Shown here piece after piece: positions 16,580 to 25,500 of a DNA stretch of 64,000 bases (within the stretch, counting starts at the first letter, position 1; each line of letters starts with the position of its first letter). Made by a program: the position numbers and the translations under genes. The notes under the pieces were generated by a model that worked only from the letters and a program-made list of their open reading frames with translations, ran no database searches and was not told the DNA's origin. This DNA is from an uncultured Paracoccaceae bacterium (lineage in GTDB: Bacteria; Pseudomonadota; Alphaproteobacteria; Rhodobacterales; Rhodobacteraceae): the NCBI GenBank assembly GCA_937924905.1, contig CALDUK010000001.1, positions 124,001 to 188,000 of the forward strand. The letters are read 5' to 3'.

Positions 16580-17668
16580 TTACAAAGCGGCTTCGCTCTT
16601 TCGATCGAACAGATGGACCCGCGCGGGGTTCACCTCAAAAACCAAGGTCTCTCCCAAGGCCATTGGTGTTTCTGAATTGACTTCAACGGTCACACTCGCC
16701 CCGCCGCATTCGCACAGCAGAACCGATTGCGCGCCGACGTATTCCGATACCCGGACATCCAGCGTCAGCGCGGTCTCGGGCCTGGCGTTTTGCGAAAACG
16801 CCAGATCAGACGGGCGCACACCCAGCGTCAGCTCTTTGGCATTGTGCGATTGCGCCTTTTGCGCCGCCTCACCCTGCAACTTCAGATCAAACCCGGCACC
16901 GGTCACAAACGTTTCGGTGCCGCGCGTTTCCACGTCACAGTTCAAAAAATTCATGGGCGGCATGCCAAGAAACCCGGCAACAAACTTGTTGGCGGGGCGC
17001 TTGAACAGATCCTCAGGGGTGCCTTGCTGCTGAATATAACCGCCGTGCATCACGACAATCCGGTCCGCCAGCGTCATTGCTTCGATCTGGTCATGCGTGA
17101 CATAGATCATGTTCTTTTCGACGCTCTGGCTCATCATCGCCAGTTCGGCACGCATCTGCCCGCGCAATTTGGCGTCCAGATTTGAAAGCGGCTCGTCGAA
17201 CAGAAATATCCCGCTGTCCTTGGCCAGCGCGCGCGCCATGGCAACCCGCTGGCGCTGTCCGCCAGACAAGGCACCCGGCTTGCGGTCAAGAAACTCGGTC
17301 AGACCGACCATCTCGGCCACCTGACGGACCTTCTGGTCAATCTCAGCTTTGGGACGTTTCGCCAGACGCAACGCAAACGAGATATTCATCGCCACGTTCA
17401 TATGCGGATAAAGCGCGTAATCCTGAAACACCCTCGCCAGGTCGCGCTCTTTCGGCTCCAAATGGCTGACCGGGCGACCGTCTATATAGATTTCGCCCTC
17501 GGACACATCTTCCAGACCGGCAATCATGCGCAGCGTCGTCGACTTGCCGCAGCCGGACGGACCGACAAGCACGGTGAACTCGTTGTCGGCCATCTCCAGA
17601 TCAATGCCGTGCAGCACCTGCACAGCGCCGTATCGTTTGACCAGCCCCTCAAGTCTAATTTCCGGCAT
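16580..17668 (-). CDS. ABC transporter ATP-binding protein, UgpC/MsmK type
   Basis: Cytoplasmic ATPase of 362 residues for sugar-type import. Walker A GPSGCGKST, Q-loop region ARVFQDYALYPHM, signature LSGGQRQRVAMARAL, Walker B FDEPLSNLDA and the switch histidine in YVTHDQIEAM are all intact. A C-terminal regulatory/TOBE region of about 120 residues follows (LGVRPSDLAF). It is first in the leftward operon; a TTTTGTATACAAAA palindrome lies about 30 bases before its start codon. As the only ABC ATPase in the window, it may energise both this importer and the ATPase-less one at 8214-11431. Confidence 0.93.
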   Translation of the reverse strand: MPEIRLEGLVKRYGAVQVLHGIDLEMADNEFTVLVGPSGCGKSTTLRMIAGLEDVSEGEIYIDGRPVSHLEPKERDLARVFQDYALYPHMNVAMNISFALRLAKRPKAEIDQKVRQVAEMVGLTEFLDRKPGALSGGQRQRVAMARALAKDSGIFLFDEPLSNLDAKLRGQMRAELAMMSQSVEKNMIYVTHDQIEAMTLADRIVVMHGGYIQQQGTPEDLFKRPANKFVAGFLGMPPMNFLNCDVETRGTETFVTGAGFDLKLQGEAAQKAQSHNAKELTLGVRPSDLAFSQNARPETALTLDVRVSEYVGAQSVLLCECGGASVTVEVNSETPMALGETLVFEVNPARVHLFDRKSEAAL

Positions 17669-17694
17669 CGAATCCTCACTCCGTCTCAGCGGCA

Positions 17695-17711
17695 GTATTT
17701 TGTATACAAAA
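17695..17711. promoter_or_regulatory. Candidate GntR operator, left copy
   Basis: GTATTTTGTATACAAAA, whose last 14 bases are a perfect palindrome. It lies in the 118-base divergent space between the ATPase gene and gntR. The core TTGTATACAA is the type of dyad bound by FadR/FCD-class GntR regulators. An identical 17-mer is at 18476-18492. Confidence 0.8.
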
Positions 17712-17786
17712 ACAAAAGTAAATATGCAAAATTGCCAAACCGCGCCTGCTATGCTAATTTTAGGGCAGTCAGATCAGGATAATCGC

Positions 17787-18431
17787 ATGAACACCCACAC
17801 CAAAGTATCGACTGTGCAGCGCATTGAATCCGTTCTCATGGAAGAAATCAGCGTCGGCGAACTCAGCCCGGGCGTGCGATTAGACGAAACCGGTCTGGCC
17901 GAACGGTTCGGCGTCTCGCGCACTCCGATCCGCGAAGCGCTCAGCCGCCTGACCGCCCAGGGCATTCTGGTTCCCGGCGAAAAGCGCGGTGTGTTTGTTG
18001 CAGAATACAGCCGTCAGGAACTGTCGCAGATCTTCGAAGCCATGCATGAAATCGAAGCGGCCTGCGCCAGAATCGTGTCTCAGCGCCTTAATTTACTGGC
18101 CAGATCCGAAATCGAAGCGGCCCAGACCGAATGCCTGGCCGCCGCTCAGGCGGGCGACCGCGCCGGATATCTGCGCGCCAACGAAGCGTTCCACATCGCC
18201 ATCTATCAGGCGACGGGTAACCCCTATATGGAAGAAATCGCCACCGAATTTCGGCGGCGCACCGGCCCGTTCCGCGCCAAAAAGTTTGAAACGAAGGATG
18301 ATCTGATCCGGTCCGCCGAAAGCCATCAGGCCCTGATCGACAATATCTTCAGCGAAGATTCGGCGACTGCATCCAACGGCATGAGAACACATATGACAGA
18401 AAGCTTCATGCAAACGCTGAAAGTCAATTAG
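17787..18431 (+). CDS. GntR-family (FCD domain) transcriptional regulator
   Basis: Regulator of 214 residues. The N-terminal winged helix contains LAERFGVSRTPIREALSRL, the classical GntR recognition region, followed by the beta-wing GEKRGVFVAEYS. The C-terminal helical FCD ligand domain starts near IFEAMHEIEAACARI and shows the spaced histidines (AFHIAIYQ, ESHQALI, RTHMTE) that bind a metal and an organic-acid ligand in this class. The ATG at 17787 with AGGA upstream is chosen; longer in-frame options run into the operator region. It sits between the two operons it presumably controls, and two identical operator-like palindromes flank it. Ligands of FCD members are typically sugar acids or other carboxylates. 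Confidence 0.92.
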   Translation: MNTHTKVSTVQRIESVLMEEISVGELSPGVRLDETGLAERFGVSRTPIREALSRLTAQGILVPGEKRGVFVAEYSRQELSQIFEAMHEIEAACARIVSQRLNLLARSEIEAAQTECLAAAQAGDRAGYLRANEAFHIAIYQATGNPYMEEIATEFRRRTGPFRAKKFETKDDLIRSAESHQALIDNIFSEDSATASNGMRTHMTESFMQTLKVN

Positions 18432-18475
18432 CACGCAAAATTTTGACTGAGAGCTTGCCTTTGTGCGCGAATACG

Positions 18476-18492
18476 TATTTTTGTATACAAAA
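18476..18492. promoter_or_regulatory. Candidate GntR operator, right copy
   Basis: Exact repeat of the 17-mer found at 17695-17711, placed 26 bases before the ATG of the metallo-beta-lactamase-fold gene and 45 bases after the gntR stop. Its position over the expected promoter indicates repression of the rightward operon by the same regulator. Confidence 0.8.
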
Positions 18493-18517
18493 CAGATTCG
18501 AACGAAGGAGCATCGGT

Positions 18518-19450
18518 ATGGGCGTTGCAGAAACCAAGATTTACCCGATCAACACGGGATGGCTTCAGGCCGACTTGGGCACTTATATTTTCTGGAAAGG
18601 TCCAGCGGGCAAGAAGTACTGGAACCCGGTCTACTGCCACTATGTCGATACAGGCGAACACAAGATCCTGATCGACACCGGCCTGCCAGACGCAGAACGG
18701 GCCACAAAATACCACCACAATTGCGAAAAACGCGGCTGCCTTCAGGTGCATGAGCACCTTGAACAAAAGCTTGGCGTTCACCCCGACGAAATCGACGCGA
18801 TTGTGTTCACCCATCTGCACTGGGACCACGTGCAGAACATGAAGAAATTCAAGAACGCCCGCTACATCGCGCCCAAGGCCGAAATCGAAATGGCCTATAA
18901 CCCTCTGCCGCTCTACTACCGCACCTACGAGGCGAATATCGGTGTCGAACAGGCTTATGCCGGGTGCGTGTTTGAAGCGGTCGAAGACGAATGCGAGGTT
19001 CTGCCGGGCATCACCATGTTCCACACGCCGGGTCACTCGGTTGGTCACATGGCCGTATCCGTTGCCACCAGCGCGGGCGATATCTGTGTCGTCGGCGACG
19101 CCATCTTTGTCGAACGCAACCTCGATCCCAACCCGGCGGAAAAATGGCGCTACTGGGTGCCGGCACGATTTGTAAATTCCTACGAAGGCTGGAAATCCGT
19201 CGAAGAAATCGACAAGCGCGCCGATTATGTCCTGCCCTGTCACGACGCGGCGGCCAATGAACGTTCGGACGTGTTCCCCTACAAAGGCATGCCATTGCGC
19301 AAGCGGCGGCAGCCAATTCCGGGCTATCAGTTCTATTTCGGCGATATGCCAGACGGGACGGCCAGCAAGGCCGCTCCCAAAATGACACAAGCCGAAGCAG
19401 ATGCGTTCATCGCGGGGCTTGTCGATCCGAAAGACATGGCCGAACAATAG
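18518..19450 (+). CDS. Metallo-beta-lactamase-fold hydrolase (AHL-lactonase-like family)
   Basis: Probable cytoplasmic dinuclear-zinc hydrolase of 310 residues with no signal peptide. The signature THLHWDH (H-x-H-x-D-H) is intact, followed by the metal ligands in FHTPGHSVGHM, the bridging Asp in VVGDAIF and a late His in LPCHDAA. Relatives are often labelled N-acyl-homoserine lactonase, but the catabolic context makes ring opening of a sugar or sugar-acid lactone equally plausible. GAAGGAG lies 7 bases before the ATG. It leads the rightward operon and directly follows the second GntR operator. Confidence 0.85.
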   Translation: MGVAETKIYPINTGWLQADLGTYIFWKGPAGKKYWNPVYCHYVDTGEHKILIDTGLPDAERATKYHHNCEKRGCLQVHEHLEQKLGVHPDEIDAIVFTHLHWDHVQNMKKFKNARYIAPKAEIEMAYNPLPLYYRTYEANIGVEQAYAGCVFEAVEDECEVLPGITMFHTPGHSVGHMAVSVATSAGDICVVGDAIFVERNLDPNPAEKWRYWVPARFVNSYEGWKSVEEIDKRADYVLPCHDAAANERSDVFPYKGMPLRKRRQPIPGYQFYFGDMPDGTASKAAPKMTQAEADAFIAGLVDPKDMAEQ

Positions 19451-19454
19451 ACCG

Positions 19455-20282
19455 GTGACGACACAGATCGAAACACTCGCAACGATCGCGCCGGCCTATG
19501 ACGTGATCGTCTTTGACCAATGGGGCGTGCTGCACGACGGCACCGCGCCCTATCCGGGTGCGATTGACGCGGTGGGTGCCTTGCCAAACACATGCGCGGT
19601 TCTGTCCAACTCGGGCAAGCGGGCGCGCCCCAACGCAGAACGCATCACCGCAATGGGCTTTGCACCTGACGCCTTCGCCTCTGTGATGACCAGCGGCGAA
19701 GCGCTCTGGCGCGACATCGACGGCGGCAAGATCGCCGCCCAGCGCGTCTTTGCCGTCGAACGCGCCACCGGCGACGCCGCCGCCTGGGCGCAAGGTCTGA
19801 ACATCAACCTGGTGACCACCCCGGACACTGCAGACGCCATCCTGATGATGGGCCTGCCCGACGGCACGCAACTGGCCGACTGGTCGGACGACTTGCAAAG
19901 CTGGCACGCTCTCGGCCTGCCGATGTATTGCTCCAACCCCGACCGGCAAAGCCCTCGCAAGGACGGGCTTGTGGTGTCCCCCGGCGCCATCGCTTTTGCC
20001 TATATCGACATCGGCGGGCAATCGTCGTTCTACGGCAAACCGCACCTGCCCATTTTCAACGCCATGGAAACCGTCTTCGGCAAAGGCCGCTATCTGATGG
20101 TGGGCGACAGCATGGAACACGACATCGCAGGCGCGCAGACCGCCGGATGGGACAGCCTCCTGATCCAGAATGGTCTCTATTCCAGCCGATTTGCCACCGA
20201 TGACAGCGCGCAAGTTATAAAACAGCTTGCAAGTGAAACCTCTTGCGCACCGCCCACATACACAATGGAAGGATTGCAGTGA
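19455..20282 (+). CDS. HAD-superfamily class IIA phosphatase (TIGR01459-like, NagD relative)
   Basis: Predicted phosphatase of 275 residues. Motif I is FDQWGVLHDG: the nucleophilic Asp is present and Trp occupies the position usually held by the second Asp, as in the TIGR01459 family. The late motif GDSMEHDIAGAQTAGW carries the magnesium-binding acidic residues. A GTG start is used, five bases after the previous stop. It overlaps the aldolase gene by one base (TGATG). In this operon it may remove a phosphate from a sugar-phosphate intermediate or from a dead-end by-product; the substrate is unknown. Confidence 0.83.
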   Translation: MTTQIETLATIAPAYDVIVFDQWGVLHDGTAPYPGAIDAVGALPNTCAVLSNSGKRARPNAERITAMGFAPDAFASVMTSGEALWRDIDGGKIAAQRVFAVERATGDAAAWAQGLNINLVTTPDTADAILMMGLPDGTQLADWSDDLQSWHALGLPMYCSNPDRQSPRKDGLVVSPGAIAFAYIDIGGQSSFYGKPHLPIFNAMETVFGKGRYLMVGDSMEHDIAGAQTAGWDSLLIQNGLYSSRFATDDSAQVIKQLASETSCAPPTYTMEGLQ

Positions 20283-21253
20283 TGACAGTTCCAAATCTGG
20301 TCACAGCACCGTTCCGCGCGCTTTCCGCCGCATTGGGCCAAGACCCGTTGCAGGTCCAGGGCCCCGGCGGCAACACATCGATCAAAGATGGATCGGTGAT
20401 GTATATCAAAGCATCCGGCACCGAACTGGCAGATGCAGAACGCAAAGACATCTTTGTCGCGGTCGACCGCGACGCGGCCTGTCTGGAAGCACTGGAAAAA
20501 GCCGGGGACGGGTCGTGCAAGGACACGGTGCTCGACAAATCCCACGGCTTGCGACCGTCGATTGAAACCACCTTCCACGCCGCACTCGACCACCGGGTCG
20601 TGGCGCACACCCATTCGGTGGCAACCCTTGTCCACGCTATCAGCCCCGAAGGCCGCGATGTGGCCCGGCAAAAACTGCAAGGCCTGCCCTTTGTCATGGT
20701 GCCCTATGCAAAACCTGGCCTGCCGCTGACCCGGCAAATTCTGGCGCAGATGCAACACGACACGCGCGTCGCTATTCTGGAAAATCACGGCCTGATCTGC
20801 ATGGGCGACACGGTCGATCAGGTGCGCGACCTGATCGCCTCTGTCGAAGACCGTCTGGCGATGCCCGCCAAACCCGTGCCCCCCGTCGCCCCCGCCAACC
20901 CGGCGCCTGCCGGGTTCAACTGGTCCGAACACAGCTGGCTGGCGACCGACAGCGCAGTCACCGATCTGGTTCTGGACGGCACATATTACCCGGATCACGT
21001 TGTCTTTCTGGGCCCGGCCCTGCCGGTGCAGGATCACGCGGGCAAACCGCCCGTGGTGCTGATCAAAGGGCAAGGCGTGCTGATCCGCACCGATGCGACC
21101 AGCTCGCAAGCCTCGATGTTGCAATGCATCGCCGATATCTTTGCGCGCCTGCCGGGCGACTGGTCGGTGCAGGCCATTGGTGCCAAGGCCGAAGCCGAGC
21201 TTTTGGATTGGGACGCCGAGAAATACCGCCAAGCCCTGGCCGCGCGCGCATGA
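20282..21253 (+). CDS. Class II aldolase family protein (long form)
   Basis: Protein of 323 residues with an N-terminal class II aldolase domain and a C-terminal extension of about 110 residues. The phosphate loop is QGPGGNTSIKDG with IKASGTEL. Zinc ligands are the histidines of VAHTHSVATLVHA and LENHGLI. The extension (YPDHVVFLGPALP onward) resembles the segment joining aldolase and dehydrogenase domains in RhaD/AldSDR fusions, but the dehydrogenase is absent. GGAAGGA precedes the start, and four bases overlap the kinase gene. An FGGY kinase directly downstream suggests the aldolase splits the phosphorylated product of that kinase. Confidence 0.83.
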   Translation: MTVPNLVTAPFRALSAALGQDPLQVQGPGGNTSIKDGSVMYIKASGTELADAERKDIFVAVDRDAACLEALEKAGDGSCKDTVLDKSHGLRPSIETTFHAALDHRVVAHTHSVATLVHAISPEGRDVARQKLQGLPFVMVPYAKPGLPLTRQILAQMQHDTRVAILENHGLICMGDTVDQVRDLIASVEDRLAMPAKPVPPVAPANPAPAGFNWSEHSWLATDSAVTDLVLDGTYYPDHVVFLGPALPVQDHAGKPPVVLIKGQGVLIRTDATSSQASMLQCIADIFARLPGDWSVQAIGAKAEAELLDWDAEKYRQALAARA

Positions 21254-22512
21254 CGCTGACGCTGGGGGTCGACATCGGCACATCCGGCGTCCGCACAGCG
21301 GTGCTGGACGGCGACCGCGCGGTGTTGTCGATGGCGCGCGCCGAACACCCGCCGCAAACCGGACCCGGGATAGACGCCAACGATTGGTGGCGGGCCGTCG
21401 AACACTGCCTGACCAATCAAATGCAAGCGTTGCGGGCGCTGGGCCACGACCCCGGACAGATCACCGCGATATCCGTCGACGGTACCTCGGGTTCCATGGT
21501 CGTGACAGATGCAAACCTTGCGCCCACCAGCCCGGGCCTGATGTATAACTCAAAAGGCTTCCAGGCCGAAGCGGCGCGCATCGACGCCCATGCACCTGAC
21601 ACCCATATCACCAAAGGCAGCAACTCCGCCCTGGCGCGCGCGTTGCGACTGGTCGCCACCAGCCGCACGAAACCCGCGCATCTCCTGCACCAGGCCGATT
21701 TCATTGCGGCAAAACTGGCGGGCAGGGTGGGCGGGTCTGACTTCAACAACGCGCTCAAAACCGGGTTCGATCCGGAAACCGAAACCTGGCCCGATTGGAT
21801 CGGCGAAGTGATCCCACCCGAAATTCTGCCGCAGGTACATGCGCCCGGAACAGCGGTGCAGCCTATGTCAGATGCCATCGCCCGCCAATTCGGCATGTCG
21901 ACCGCTGCCATGGTCCACGCCGGTACAACCGACAGCATCGCGGCATTTCTGGCCGCCGCACCCTTGGACGAAGGCGTGGCGGTGACATCTCTCGGCTCGA
22001 CGCTGGCGATCAAACTTCTCAGTTCAATCCGCGTCGATGACCCTGCCGTCGGGCTCTATTCGCACCGGTTGGGCGACCTCTGGCTGGCAGGCGGCGCGTC
22101 CAACACCGGCGGCGCGGTGCTCAAGTCGTTTTTTACGGCAGAAGACCTGACAAAGCTCAGCCAGCGGATTGACCCGGATCACCCCCAGAACCTTGGGTAT
22201 TACCCACTGCTTACCCAGGGCGAACGGTTTCCGATCAACGATCCCGACCTGCACCCCAGAATGACACCGCGCCCCGATGATGATGCGGCGTTCTTGCAGG
22301 CATTGTTCGAAGGCATGGCGATGATCGAACGGGACTGTTACGCCGAAATCGCCCGAAAAGGCGGCCCGCACCCATCGAAAATCATCACGGCAGGCGGCGG
22401 CGCCCAAAACCCGGCATGGGCCCGCATTCGCGCCCGGACCCTGGGCATCAAGCCTGTCGCGGCAGACCAGACCGAAGCGGCGATTGGCGTCGCAAAACTG
22501 GCGGCAGGATAA
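21250..22512 (+). CDS. FGGY-family carbohydrate kinase
   Basis: ATP-dependent sugar or polyol kinase, 420 residues, somewhat shorter than the roughly 500 of xylulose or glycerol kinases. Phosphate-1 loop TLGVDIGTSGVRTAV, the catalytic-region DGTSGSMVV, the strand VHAGTTDSIAAFLAAA, and the adenosine-binding ITAGGGAQNPAW are visible. It ends the rightward operon and overlaps the aldolase stop (ATGA). The presumed role is to phosphorylate the imported or isomerised sugar before aldol cleavage; the sequence does not reveal which sugar. Confidence 0.87.
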   Translation: MTLTLGVDIGTSGVRTAVLDGDRAVLSMARAEHPPQTGPGIDANDWWRAVEHCLTNQMQALRALGHDPGQITAISVDGTSGSMVVTDANLAPTSPGLMYNSKGFQAEAARIDAHAPDTHITKGSNSALARALRLVATSRTKPAHLLHQADFIAAKLAGRVGGSDFNNALKTGFDPETETWPDWIGEVIPPEILPQVHAPGTAVQPMSDAIARQFGMSTAAMVHAGTTDSIAAFLAAAPLDEGVAVTSLGSTLAIKLLSSIRVDDPAVGLYSHRLGDLWLAGGASNTGGAVLKSFFTAEDLTKLSQRIDPDHPQNLGYYPLLTQGERFPINDPDLHPRMTPRPDDDAAFLQALFEGMAMIERDCYAEIARKGGPHPSKIITAGGGAQNPAWARIRARTLGIKPVAADQTEAAIGVAKLAAG

Positions 22513-22518
22513 AGAAAG

Positions 22519-22544
22519 ACCCCCGCAACATCCGTCGCAGGGGC
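22519..22544. terminator. Imperfect hairpin between the FGGY kinase and calcium-repeat protein genes
   Basis: CCCCGCAAC pairs with GTCGCAGGGG through a bulged G/C stem in the 57-base gap between two convergent genes. It is a plausible but weak terminator for both. Confidence 0.4.
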
Positions 22545-22569
22545 CAGGAGTTAACATGTGGGTGTGGCG

Positions 22570-25500
22570 TTAAACGAAGGAAACGTTGACGTTTTCCTCA
22601 ATATACAAAGACGCGCTGCCAGATGTGTAAATGTCATAGCTGACACCACTGATGCTGGTCGTCCCGGTTTGGGTAAAGCTGCCTTGGCCCATGCTGTCAG
22701 CCACAACCGTGTCCGTGGCACCGCCATTGATCAACAGCTGGTCGGTGGACGACGCCAGATCAACCAGATCGTCAATGTTCAGCGTCAGACTGTTGCCGTT
22801 GCCGCCCAGATCAACCATCTCGACACTGTTGAAGATGTCATTGCTCAGCGCCGTCAAATCCAGCGACAGACCCGATCCATCAAACGAAATGGCTTCGTGT
22901 TCGCCGTCAAAGTCGATCACGCCGCTTTCCAGCGCCGCCACGTTGGCGCTGGTCAGACCGAAGACATCGTCATAGACATCAATGGTGCCGTCCTGATCGA
23001 TATCGTTCGATTGCAGGCCCAGGCTGTCGATGCTGACATTGTCCAGATACAGATCAATGCCATTCTGTCCCACCGGGGTCGTGTCCGAAAACTCGATCGT
23101 GGTCTGGGTTCCGGTCGCCTCAAAGACCAGCTCGTGCGTGACAGGGGCATCGCCAGTGTTCATCGCAACGCCAAGCTGGGCAATCTCATCCGTCCCGTTC
23201 AGTGCGCGTGCAGCCAGGCTGACCGTGTCGGCACCGCCGCCATTGGTCAAAGACTGAAAGCTCACCACATAGGTTTGACCCGGAATGGTGTTGATCGTCT
23301 GCATGGCCAGCCCGTCGGCATTCGTGCTGCCGCTGTTGATGATGACCGCATCGGTAAACGCACCGACATTGGACCGCGCGGCACCGCTCAGCGTCCAACC
23401 TGTATCAGCACCACCGTCAAAGCTGCCGTTTTCAATCGAAGGATCGAACGCGTCATCCAACCCGTCGCCATTGGCGTCAATGTTCAACAGATCCACAAAG
23501 GCATGACCATACTGGGCCGAAAGCAAATCGCCCGTTCCGTCGCCGTTGCTGTCAGTGTCCAGCCGGTTGATGACACCATCGCCATCCACATCAAGCGGAA
23601 ACTCAGGCACAACGATATTCACAGCCGCACCATAGCCCGCTGGGCCCGTAATCGTCTGGAAACTGATCGCGTCTACCCGCAAATCCGGATCAAGGTTGGT
23701 GAACCGAACCGTGCCTTCGCCCTGCGCCTGGAAACCGTTGCCTTGCGCAACCTGTTCACCATTATAAGTCTGCTCGGCTAGGGTCAGCGTCGAAGACGTG
23801 TCCGTATCGGGATGGATCATCCCAAGAACATCAAACTCAACGTTGTCTTGCGTGGACCCGTCAGAATAGGTCACCCGAAAGCGACCGATACGGGTCGACC
23901 CCGAAACGCCGGTGAACACAAGGTCCGGCGCCTCAATAGGCGTTTCAAATTGCAGAGTCTTCGGCGCGGTCGACGTTGTTTCAAGGAAATTGAACCCATG
24001 ACCGGATGCCAAGGCGCTTCCAGCGTCGAACGAGACGCTGTTCTGGAACGCGCCCACACCATAGTTGATCGCATCGCCATCAACCACACCGGCCAGAACC
24101 ACCATATCCGGCGTCTCATCAACATCCAGAATACCATCGTCGTCGTCATCGATATCCACAGAATCGGCCACGCCGTCGCCGTCGGTGTCCAGAACCAAAG
24201 TCACGTCAGCGGCGGCAGATCCACCTGGCACCGGATCAAATTCGTCCATCAGCGCCGAAATCTCAGCGCCGTCAAACACCGGATCATCGGGGGTCACCGA
24301 CCACGTACCATCGGGGCCAACCACAGCCGTCCCGACCACAACGTCAGCCGCGTCGCGCAGCGTCACGTTTGCGCCGACCAGACCGGTCCCGGTGATCGTG
24401 ACGCCATTGAATATCGCGTCCATCGCAAACGGCAGGTTATCAACCTCGTCGCCCACATCGGCCAGGACATCCGGGGTGCCGTCCTCATTGGTGTCAGCCA
24501 GCGTAATCCCGACCGAACCTTCGGCTTGATCCGCGCTTTCGTCATAAGCGTCATCCAGACCGTCGCCATCGCTATCCAAACCGGACGGCGCGACATAGGC
24601 CTGATTGTATTGCGCTTCGACATTGTCAGGAACACCCGACCCGTCGCTGTCGGTGTCCAGGCTGTCAATCACCCCGTCACCATCTGTGTCGCCGTTCAGA
24701 ACCGAGATCTTGATCGGCGTATAGCTTGAACCATTGCCACGGACGTTGAAGGTCGACACCGGCGCGTTTGTGGTAATCGACCAGGTCGCATCCTCGGCGG
24801 CAATGTCGGCACCAGCAATCTCGGTAAAGATCAGAACACCGTTTTCATTCGTTTCAATCGAAAGCTGACCATCCGGGTCATACACAGTGAACCCGCCTGC
24901 GGCTTCCAGACGAATTTCATCGCCACCGCCCAGCGTCTGCGGTGTGAAATCGCCAAAACTGGTTGTTTCATGGGTGAATTGTACGACCAAAGGCTGACCA
25001 AAGTTGAATTCAACATTGTCGCCGCCTTCGGCCTGATAGACCGGCTGCGGGTTATCAGGATCAATCGCGTCATTCGCACGGCCACCCAAAATCAGGTTGC
25101 CCGCCGCGTCGCCACCTTGCCTGCTTTGCGCGCTGACATCCGTGACAAAAACCGCCTGAACGCTGACCGGCTGACCGTCGACTGTCACGTTTGCAAGCGT
25201 CTGAACCTGACCGTTCACATAGTCAGACAAAATCAGGTTGCCGTTCTCAAACGTCACGCTGTCGCCTTGCAGCGCGCTCAGATTAAGCGCAACAAACTGG
25301 CCCGGCTCGTTGACGTCCAGAATACCATCATTGTCGTCATCAATATCGACTGTATTCGCAACGCCGTCAGCGTCTGTATCCAGTTGCAGCGTCGCCGCGG
25401 ACGGCGCCGAATTGCCCTCGGCACCGATCTGTGTGGCCGAAACAACGGCACCGTTTTCAAAGGGTGCAGCGGGCGTATACGTCCAGTCACCATTGCCATC

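Noticed and set aside
20177-21283. 368-codon open frame opposite the long class II aldolase gene
   Set aside because: The sense-strand aldolase has full zinc-ligand and phosphate-loop motifs and overlaps its neighbours as in an operon; the opposite frame has no motif.
22558-23781. 407-codon rightward open frame inside the calcium-repeat protein gene
   Set aside because: It arises from the complement of Asp-rich repeat codons (giving Ile/Val/Asn/Arg-rich sequence) and has no recognisable domain.
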